NCBI GenBank assembly: GCA_028554755.1
Contig: JAPTOF010000006.1
Coordinates: 18,785,001-18,849,000 of the forward strand
Reading direction: 5' to 3'
DNA from: Cordia subcordata
Taxonomy: Eukaryota > Streptophyta > Magnoliopsida > Boraginales > Cordiaceae
Length of the DNA: 64,000 nucleotides
The notes under the pieces are model-generated. The model did no database searches, had not been told where the DNA came from, and saw only the letters and a list, made by a program, of their open reading frames with translations. Shown here piece by piece: positions 56,121 through 64,000 of this stretch (position 1 is its first letter; every line of letters begins with the position of its first letter). The position numbers and the translations under genes are program-made.

Positions 56121-57434
56121 TTTCTCTACCGGGATTTCGATGTCAAACTCTTGAAGGAGGAGCAACCACCTAATCAAGCGGGGCTTAGACTCTTTCTTAG
56201 ACAACAAATACTTCAATGCCGCATGATCAGTGCAGGCAATCACTTTGGATCCTAGGATGTATGACCTAAACTTGTCAAGTGAGAAGACTATTGCTAGAAG
56301 CTCTTTTTCCGTGGTGGCATAGTTATTTTGGGGTTCATCAAGAGTCTTGCTAGCAAAGCATAAAACATGGGGAAACTTATCCTTCCTTTAACCTAAAACA
56401 GCTCATATCGCATAATTGAATGCATCACACATAACCTCAAATATGAGACTGTAGTTAGGTGGCTAGATAATCGAGGATGTAGACGATAATGATTTGAGCC
56501 TATTGAAAGCCCTAACACACTCATCATCAAAGTTAAAAGGGACATCTTATTCTAGAAGCCTAGACAAGGGATGTACAATATGACTAAACTCCTTAATGAA
56601 TCTACTATAGAATCCTGCATGCTCTAGAAAAGATCTAACATCCTTGACACACTTACAGACAGGCAACTTTTCAATTAATTCTACCTTAGCCGGGTCAACT
56701 TGAATTCCACTAGATGAGACAACATGACCCAACGCTATCCCTCGTTGCACCATGAAGTGGGATTTCTCCTAACTCAATTTCTCTACCGGGATTTCGATGT
56801 CAAACTCTTGAAGGAGGAGCAACCACCTAATCAAGCGGGGCTTAGACTCTTTCTTAGACAACAAATACTTCAATGCCGCATGATCAGTGCAGGCAATCAC
56901 TTTGGATCCTAGGATGTATGACCTAAACTTGTCAAGGGAGAAGACTATTGCTAGAAGCTCTTTTTCCGTGGTGGCATAGTTCTTTTGGGGTTCATCAAGA
57001 GTCTTGCTAGCAAAGCATAAAACATGGGGAAACTTATCCTTCCTTTAACCTAAAACAGCTCATATCGCATAATTGAATGCATCACACATAACCTCAAATA
57101 TGAGACTGTAGTTAGGTGGCTGGATAATCGAGGATGTAGACGATAATGATTTTAGCCTATTGAAAGCCCTAACACACTCATCATCAAAGTCAAAAGGGAC
57201 ATCTTATTCTAGAAGCCTAGACAAGGGATGTACAATATGACTAAACTCCTTAATGAATCTACTGCAGAATCCTGCATGCTCCAGAAAAGATCTAACATCC
57301 TTGACACACTTACAGACAGGCAACTTTTCAATTAATTCTACCTTAGCCGGGTCAACTTGAATTCCACTAGATGAGACAACATGACCCAACGCTATCCCTC
57401 GTTGCACCATGAAGTGGGATTTCTCCTAACTCAA
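56121..57434 (-). repeat. 657-bp tandem duplication in element E RNase H/RT
   Basis: Units 56121-56777 and 56778-57434 both start TTTCTCTACCGGGATTTCG and end CTCCTAACTCAA. They are near identical (for example AGFYSRF against AGFCSRF in the encoded thumb). Each encodes RNase H and the RT thumb/connection in decayed form, so the element has two copies of this part. Confidence 0.93.
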
Positions 57435-58124
57435 CACTAGATTCTTCTCCACACATCAGTCTAAGACTCAAGAGAGATGATTCAAGCACTTATCAAAACT
57501 ATCTCCAAAGACAAAGAAGTCATCCATGAAAATCTCTAAATGCTTCTCTATCATGTCACTAAAAATGGCCATCATACATCTCTGTAATGTCGCTGGGGCA
57601 TTACATAGACCGAAGGGCATCTTCCTATAGGCAAAAGTGCCATAGGAACAAGTAAAGGTGGTCTTCTCCAGGTTCTCAGGAAACACGAGGATCTGATTAT
57701 AACCCGAATAGCCATCTAGAAGATAATAGTAGCTATGCCCAGCTACTCTATCTAAGATCTGGTCTAGAAAAGACAATGGGAAATGATCCTTCCTAGTTTT
57801 GGAGTTAAGCTTCCTATAATCAATACAAACTCCCCACCCTGTGGGAGTACGTCTAGGGATAAGCTCTCCCCTCTCATTCACAACAACCGTGATCCCGGAC
57901 TTCTTAGGGACAACTTGAATCGGGCTAACCCACTCACTATTAGAGATCGGATAAATAATGCCTACATCTAAAAGCTTAATGATCTCTTTCTTAACTACTT
58001 CATTCATGTGTGGGTTTAGCCTCTTTTGCATCTCCCTAGAAGGAATGGCTCTATCCTTAATGTGAATACAATACATGCAAACCGAAAGGTCTATACCTCT
58101 CAAATCATCAATTTTCCACCCCAT
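57435..58124 (-). pseudogene. element E reverse transcriptase, fingers and palm
   Basis: A 218-aa frame (57468-58124) with IIKLLDVGIIYPISNSEWVS, VVPKKSGITVV, GVCIDYRKLNSKTRKDHFP, LLDGYSGYNQI, FGLCNAPATLQRCMMAIF and IFMDDFFVFGDSF, so both catalytic Asp motifs are present. The frame ends at CLNHLS just before the duplicated block. It overlaps nothing upstream; a stop near 58150 separates it from the protease frame. Confidence 0.86.
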
Positions 58125-58160
58125 GGCCTTCTTATGTTTCCTAAGAACCTATAAGAGACA

Positions 58161-59606
58161 CTACTCATGCTTACTAGAAAGATTGGAAGCTATAATAACC
58201 GGAAGGGTCTTACTAGGGCCTAGGAATGCATACTTGAAATGATTGGGAAGGAGTTTGGGCTCTAAAGAAGGGCTAGGCTCAACCAAGGAGGACTCAACCT
58301 CAACATCATCAATGTGGATATCACTAGAATCAAGACTAGAAGGATTAACCTCAAGTGATTTATCAATCAAGGAACTCTCAACTATGGAGGTAGAGGCTAT
58401 ACACTTTTGCTCTAAGGTGTCCAAATCAAAGTTAGTCAACAATTCCTCAAATTTTCTCAAATCTCCTCTATCGGTCATAGTTCTCTCTATAAAGTCCTTA
58501 ACACAAGAATCAATCACATCAACCCTAAAGCACTCTTCTCCATTCTCTCCTATACTAGCGTTATTCACCACCTCAGCAACCTTCATGATGGACCTCAAAT
58601 TCCCAAATTTCATCTCTAATAACCCCGACCTATAATGAATAATGGCATCAGTGGTGGCAAGGAAGGGGCGACCTAGAAGAATAGGTGTAAAGTCTCTAGA
58701 GTCATGTCCAGAATCCATATCTAGCACTATGAAGCCAACAGGGTATACAAACTCACCTACATGGACCATAACGTCCTCTATCAAACCCCTAGGTCTATGC
58801 TCGGACCTATCAGCTAGCTGAATAGTAACATGTGTAGGGGATAACTTACCTAAGCCTAGCTGCTGATAGACAGAGTAGGGAATGAGATTCATACTGGACC
58901 CTAAATCTAACAAGGCGTGATCAATCTGGGTCTCTTTAATCTTACAAGGAATAGTGAAAGCTCTGGGGTCACTCATCTTGGGCGAGAGGCCTAAAGTACA
59001 ATTTCTACTCACCTTCTCCGAAAGCCTCACCTTCTTAGGAATGTTCGATGACCTACGTTTTTTCGTACAAAGATCCTTAAAGAACTTAGAATAAGAGGGG
59101 ATGAAAGAAAGATTGACCTTAAGGTCCTTAAGATGCTCTAAAACCTTGACAAACTTAGAATCCTTACTAGGTGTAGGCCTCTCTAAAGTGGATGGGAAAT
59201 GGAGTCTAGGCTCAACGCATCTAGACACATGGGAATTATCAATAGGCTCCTTTCCCTCTCGATAAGGGCGAGAAATACTACTCTCTCCATGGTCTCTCAT
59301 AGGCTCAACTTTCTCAATAGGACTCTCTCTAGAATTTCCCTCAACAGGACTACTATGTGACTCTCTAGACTCAAAAGGACCACTAGGTGTAGACACTGCA
59401 AAGTTAACTCCTACCGTATTATCCACCACCCTACCACTCCTAAGAGTGGTAACGGCCTTAGCCTGGGCCTGAGAGGGAAAAGTGGTATCGACGGAGGAAC
59501 AAGACTGGACTCTAGGGTTCACTTTCGGTTGAGAAGGCAATTTCCTAGGGTCTCTAGCACTCAACTGTGTAGCAATTTGTCCTAATTGTGTCTCAAACCT
59601 AGCCAT
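58161..59606 (-). CDS. element E Gag end, protease and linker (481-aa open frame)
   Basis: It begins in the Gag coiled coil (MARFETQLGQIATQLSARDP) and the LRSG region AVTTLRSGRVV, then a charged spacer, ALxRP-like text (STLERPTPSKDSKFVKVLEH) and the protease with HALLDLGSSMNLIPYS (catalytic Asp), PILLGRPFLATTDAII and MKFGN. The linker FRVDVIDSCVKDF and PNHFKYAFLGPSKTLP ends just before RT. It is the longest unbroken protease region in the window and would be part of Gag-Pol. Confidence 0.84.
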   Translation of the reverse strand: MARFETQLGQIATQLSARDPRKLPSQPKVNPRVQSCSSVDTTFPSQAQAKAVTTLRSGRVVDNTVGVNFAVSTPSGPFESRESHSSPVEGNSRESPIEKVEPMRDHGESSISRPYREGKEPIDNSHVSRCVEPRLHFPSTLERPTPSKDSKFVKVLEHLKDLKVNLSFIPSYSKFFKDLCTKKRRSSNIPKKVRLSEKVSRNCTLGLSPKMSDPRAFTIPCKIKETQIDHALLDLGSSMNLIPYSVYQQLGLGKLSPTHVTIQLADRSEHRPRGLIEDVMVHVGEFVYPVGFIVLDMDSGHDSRDFTPILLGRPFLATTDAIIHYRSGLLEMKFGNLRSIMKVAEVVNNASIGENGEECFRVDVIDSCVKDFIERTMTDRGDLRKFEELLTNFDLDTLEQKCIASTSIVESSLIDKSLEVNPSSLDSSDIHIDDVEVESSLVEPSPSLEPKLLPNHFKYAFLGPSKTLPVIIASNLSSKHE

Positions 59607-60582
59607 TTGCTGCCTACTCTTGCCTATTATTAGCTAACTCTTACTACTAATTAGCTAATATCTGCTGTTGATTCTGAATAAACTGCATTAACTGCATCAA
59701 ATCATTACTAGAAGTTTGGCTACTAGAGGGAGTAGGTAAAGCTTGAGGTTGAGGAGCACTAGTGAGACGGGGCTGATTAAAATGATAGAAACCTAAGGGA
59801 TATTGAGGACAGGGTCACTGCTGAAGTGGGGCCTGGAGATATGAACTAGACTCATGTTGACCTTGTCTCTAAGAAAATTTTAGGTTGTCCCTCCAACTCA
59901 GATTGTATGTGTTCAACTACGGGTTGTACTCACAAGAATAACCTTAAATAGCACACACTTGCTCTTTCATGAATTCGGGAAATTGGGATGCTAAAGGGCA
60001 AGCTATGGTTTCATGAGATGACTCGGAACACAATGCACAAGCCTCAACAACTAAAAGGGCAGAGAAAGAACCTACAGAACTAGTCATATGACCTTGGGAT
60101 GAAAAAGACAAAGAAATGAATTGATCTAGCTTATTCGTCAAAGCCTTAACCTTAGCGGGTAAATCTAAAGAAAATCCAACCTCACAACACTTCTCTTATT
60201 ACCTACTCGACTAGACCTTTCCATAGCAAAATTTTGAAAAGAATTTTTGGCTATCAACTCTATTTTCTCCAATGCCTCAGTCGGTCTCAAAAGATAAAAG
60301 CCATCACTAGAAGCGGTATTAACCATCATCCTATTTTGTTCATTTAAGCCTCGAAAGAAATATTGCAATAGGTCATGATTGACATACCCATGGTGTGGAC
60401 ATTGTCTAAGAAGGTCCTTAAACCTCTCCTCATGAAAAGATTCTAGATCATGTTGGGAGAAAGTCATAATGGCGATCCTAAGGTCGGCCGTCTTGGCCAT
60501 GGGATAAAATTTTTGAAAGAACTTAGATTGAAGCTCGGCCTATATAGTAATGCAACCATTAGGTAAAGAATGCAACCAAGCC
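59607..60582 (-). pseudogene. element E gag, broken and truncated
   Basis: 59944-60141 has the knuckle CALCSESSHETIAC. 60165-60500 has MAKTADLRIAIMTFSQHDLE, a short in-frame loss before RFKDLLRQCPHHGY, and LNEQNRMMVN. The capsid N-terminal part and start are missing because the sequence changes to a Tat fragment after TGCAACCAAGCC (60582). Confidence 0.82.
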
Positions 60583-61506
60583 ATGACGTTGATAGATGGC
60601 CCCATGAGCCATTCAATGTTGATGACCTCCCCTTCTTTGAAGGCGGAAGCGATTTTGGACTATGCGTTTGTGTTTCACTAACCTTCTTTTGTGACGCTTT
60701 CATTTTGTCATCTTTGGCATCGAAGGTTTCATTGACATGTCCTTCGATCAATTCCGAATCCATATAGGCTTTTATCGTTCTTGCCCCAGTTCTTCGAGCA
60801 ACCTTATTATCGATAAAAGCGCTTTGTATTCGTTTCATTGTTGGTGTGGCTTTAAATTTGAATTTGATTGCATATTTCAACTTTGTCCTATCTGGTTTCC
60901 AGATCATAATACCATCCCAAATCTTGCTTTGCTAGCTGCCCCATCTATACATAGCATCCACTCCTCAATTATCTCCTTTGCTGGCTGGGTACATTCCACC
61001 ATGATCGTCGTCCTGGGTTGGTAAGTGATATGGTATTGTCCCAGCTCCATTGACCACTTTAACAATCTTCCTGACATTTCTTGTTTGTGTAGCACCTGTC
61101 TTAATAGCTGGTTAGTCATCACTCTAATCGGGTGTGCTTCAAAGTTGGGCTTCAGCTTTTGGGCTAACATTATCAGTGCCAGAGCCAATTTCTCTATATC
61201 TGAGCTCTACTCCTTTCAATGTCTTGCTGATATAGTAAACTGGTTTTTAGCCTTCTTTAGTTTCTCTGAGAAGGACTGGTACAACTGCCATATTGGAGTT
61301 TAACAGGTATAGAAGTAGGGTTTCCCCTTGTTCTAGTCGAGTGAGTACCGATGGCTTTGTGAGGTAAGATTTTATCCCTTTAAATGCTTTCTGGCATTCA
61401 AGATTCCATTTGAGATCTTTGGGATTTCGAAGAATTCTAAAGAATGGCACCAACGGTATGTCAATCGTGACATGAATCTACTTAGAGCCGCAATCTTAAT
61501 GACTGT
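60583..61506 (-). mobile_element. Tat-type gypsy fragment with RNase H and second (archaeal-like) RNase H
   Basis: Minus-strand pieces: 61432-61500 gives KIAALSRFMSRL; 61247-61453 FFRILRNPKDLKWNLECQKA and KSYLTKPSVLTRLEQGETL; 60904-61188 LKPNFEAHPIRVMTNQLLRQ, SGRLLKWSMELGQYHITYQP, then EEWMLCIDGAASKARFGMVL. The complement of about 60640-60900 gives KYAIKFKFKAT, GARTIKAYMDSELI and YQAKDD-like FDAKDDKM. The last two blocks are the start and middle of the second RNase H known in Tat elements. It is a different lineage from A-E. Frameshifts and one stop; no LTRs. Confidence 0.82.
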
Positions 61507-63148
61507 TGATATCACTATTTGAGCAGAAGCCTAAATAGCTCGCAAGTGCACGGGACGTGTGTAGTACAGTGTGTGCAAGTGCGGGGTCAAATCAACAGGG
61601 AGGCTGCCTTAGTTTAGTCTCTATGTGCTCGGGTGCCTTAAACTAGCTACGTGCGTGTGTGTACTTACTTTAGGATGGAAGGGAGTTCGGAAAAAGGAAA
61701 ATAAAGCTAATCTATGGAGGAACTTAAAGGAGCCAAACTAAGGAAGGAAACACTAATAAAGAAGAAAGGGACCTAGGGCGATTGCATTGCAACAAGACTT
61801 GGGCTATGATAACCGATGACGTCTATCTAAGGCTCGGGACTTCTATTGCCGTTGTGTTGATCGGGGGTTCTCCTAACCAATACTAGTGGTTTAACCCGTT
61901 AGCTAGATTTAAAGCTAAGGGCCAATCCCTCCTAGCCTATGCAATCCGTGCTTAGAACTTATCCTCTTGGTTGGATTTAAAGCCAAGGACTAGCACCTAA
62001 ACACTACGTGACATTAAAGCTCGATTAACCAACACTAACGTGGGTGAGGGATACTCTAGTCTAGGTTAACTTATCCGCTTGGCTGGATTTAAAGCCAAGG
62101 ACTAGCACCTAAACTCGATTAAGCATAGCAAGTAACCTATTAGCTGGATTTAAAGCTAAAGCTTACTCTACTAAGCAAAGCCACGAGATTAAGCACAATC
62201 ACATCACCCATATAAGTAGATAAGAGCATTTGAAGCATAAATAACACATGCATATTCACTTAGGCATTTTAACAAACACATAGACATGTTTGATTTCCAA
62301 CACATACACATGTTTGATTTCCAATACATAGACATATTGAATCATGCCATAAATTTATGTAAATAAACATGTATTAAGAGCCAAAGATCTACACAAATCC
62401 ATTATTCAAAGCCCTAATCTAATATACAACAACAATCAACCCTAAATCTAGCCTAATTTAGCAACATATTTACAAGAAAGAACAAGAAGAACTTCCCTAA
62501 ATTCTTGCTTCCAAATCCGTACAAATCCTTCAAATCTTTGTTTAATGCTTCAATCCTAGCTTGGTGTAGGGTTTAGATGGTGGTTTAGGGTGTTTTGTGA
62601 AGTGGGTAAAGGGTTAGGGTTTATTAGGATTTAAGAAATAAAAGTTCCTCTCCCGAAAATGAGCTGAAACGAGATTTTTATGGATTTCTTCAGCGCACAG
62701 CCGGTCGAATGGCTCCTCTTTCTTGCTCGACCGGCTTCAATCATGATGCTCTCTGGAATGGCCGGTCGACCTAGCTGGTCGACCGAATTCTTGAGGAACT
62801 CGACCGACTTCAAATCTTTTATTCTATGGAGCGGCTGGTCGACCTAGATGGTCGACCGGCTCTTCTTCTAAGTCGACCGGCTAGATCAGAATGATCTCTT
62901 CTTTATTGCTTTTCTTCCGGTCTTCATCCGTTAGCTCATTTCTTCCTCGCATAAGCTTGAACCCTTCCAAAACACTCCTAAAACATGGAATATAACACAT
63001 AGTATAGTATTTATGCACCTAAATACATTATGTACAAATATTAACAAATATGCATAAACTTTATACTAAGCGCACTCAATTATACTCTAAACACCCTTAA
63101 ATGTGCATGCAAAAACAAGATGTAAACACGCACAAATGACACACATCA
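61507..63148 (-). repeat. 3' LTR of element G
   Basis: 1642 bp. The minus strand starts TGATGTGTGTC and ends ...AAATAGTGATATCA. It has a TATA-like CCATAAAAATC (complement of 62674-62684) after the palindrome cluster (62700-62884), and stem-loops near 61899, 61968, 62081 and 62150, four as in C, with two different arm sequences. Confidence 0.9.
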
Positions 63149-64000
63149 ACACCCCCAAACCTTCCCCTTGCTTGTCCTCAAGCAAGCCTAAATGAAGTCT
63201 ATCCTCATGCTTTTCAAAGAGTTGCCAATTGCATTGACTTGCTATCTTTTCGCATCCAAGGGGTACAAGGGGTCATTCTTTTCATTTAAGGGCTTCCCTA
63301 GTCTTTTTTCGGATCCTCCCCTTAATCACACGGGGTCTCACACCTCTTGGGAATGTCACCAAGTAGCGAGAACCACCACAAACTTAGGATTCCAACTCAT
63401 GCACTCGGGATGTTGATACTTCGTGCTCTATCAACTAACATGGCCTCCCAATATGTACTTAGCTCCAAAGATACAAGAAAGAGAAGATACATCACAATGG
63501 ATCACATTGACGTAAGAGCCTTATTCATAACACATGAAAGAACAAAAGAGATATTTGTGTCAACTTGACATTATGTCACTTGACATTTATTCAGCATACT
63601 TCACTTTTCAATTTTTTTGTTGCCTTTTGGCTTTTTTTTCTTTTTTTTTTTTATTTTTTTTTCATTTTTGCATTTTTTTCTCTTTTTTTTTTTCAATACA
63701 AAAATAGAACAAAAAGAAAGGAAAAAGAAGAGGCTAAGGCAAACTAAAAGAACCAATCAAGGAATGGGCACTCATATCAACAACCCTTTAAAAATACTTT
63801 TTCCAACCAAGTTGTGGGGAAACTACAAGGTGCATTCTTAGAAATACTTACTCCCCACAGTTTTCAAAAGGATTCTCTTCAAAGTCTAGGTTATACCCTA
63901 CACTCCATTTACTCCCCACAATACACCTTTATCTTCTCCAATCAATTAAGTTAATAACAAAAGCCAACTCTCCAACCAACGTGGAGATAAACTAACTCAA
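63149..64000 (-). other. polypurine tract, hairpin and 3' UTR of element G
   Basis: The minus strand has AAGGTTTGGGGGTGT at the LTR and the perfect CTTGCTTG-AGGA-CAAGCAAG hairpin (63167-63186). Pyrimidine-rich tracts at 63612-63695. The second hairpin copy would fall just outside the window. No coding frame. Confidence 0.68.

Larger units (their letters stand above)
51555..60582 (-). mobile_element. Ty3/gypsy element E (Athila-like), rearranged, 5' end missing
   Basis: From the shared LTR rightward: polypurine tract, 3' UTR, integrase (split by a solo LTR at 53419-55565 and carrying a deletion near 55690), RNase H, RT with a 657-bp tandem duplication, protease and gag up to 60582, where a Tat-type fragment begins. 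No 5' LTR. The 3' UTR is ~98% like D by eye, but the coding part is markedly more diverged. Confidence 0.87.
61507..64000 (-). mobile_element. element G, C-family element, 3' end only
   Basis: A 3' LTR (61507-63148) and 852 bp of the 3' UTR, continuing out of the window. Both closely match element C in inverted orientation (LTR 35529-37167; UTR 39940-40810). The ORF, primer site and 5' LTR would lie to the right of the window. Confidence 0.85.

Overview
The window is repeat-dense plant chromosomal DNA, most likely pericentromeric or other heterochromatic sequence of a flowering plant. Almost everything recognisable is LTR retrotransposon: one Ty1/copia element, several Ty3/gypsy elements of the Athila-like type (tRNA-Asp-type primer binding site, long 1.6-2.1 kb LTRs, Athila-style gag-PR-RT-RH-IN order), one Tat-type gypsy fragment, and many solo LTRs. 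No intact host gene, rRNA, tRNA or CRISPR was seen. The species cannot be named from the sequence.

Layout. 1-15729: a minus-strand Ty1/copia element whose 3' LTR runs off the left edge. It is split by a plus-strand gypsy solo LTR (5830-7662), a minus-strand gypsy solo LTR (8741-12332) that itself carries a plus-strand solo LTR (9012-10862), and a minus-strand solo LTR (13837-15704) inside the copia 5' LTR. 15730-19356: the only stretch not made of LTR elements; AT-rich, with two MITE-like units and a short gene-like reading frame. 19357-30783: gypsy element A (minus), gag-pol decayed, with a copia-type solo LTR in its RT; its 5' LTR is cut off where element B starts. 30784-35528: gypsy element B (minus), cut in its RNase H by element C. 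35529-41924: element C (plus), a non-autonomous element with two LTRs, a primer binding site and one gag-like frame but no RT, RNase H or integrase. 41921-51554: gypsy element D (minus), the best-preserved gag-pol. Its 5' LTR (49780-51554) also serves as the 3' LTR of element E (51555-60582, minus), which carries a solo LTR, a deletion and a 657 bp tandem duplication. 60583-61506: Tat-type RNase H fragment. 61507-64000: LTR and 3' end of element G (minus), a second member of the C family.

How the parts relate. A, B, D and E supply, or once supplied, Gag, protease, RT/RNase H and integrase. C and G share with them the primer site, a hairpin beside the polypurine tract and conserved 3' UTR boxes. 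The C frame aligns to the Gag C-terminus and to the linker just before RT, then stops, which suggests a deletion derivative mobilised in trans. Three LTR features are conserved enough to look functional: a cluster of CCGGTCGACCGG palindromes just upstream of the TATA box; two to four copies of a small stem-loop around TTTAAA whose arms covary; and a hairpin plus polypurine motif present twice, once at the 3' LTR and again about 0.93 kb upstream. All pol frames carry frameshifts, stops or lost catalytic residues, so no element here looks autonomous today. Identity statements are by-eye estimates.
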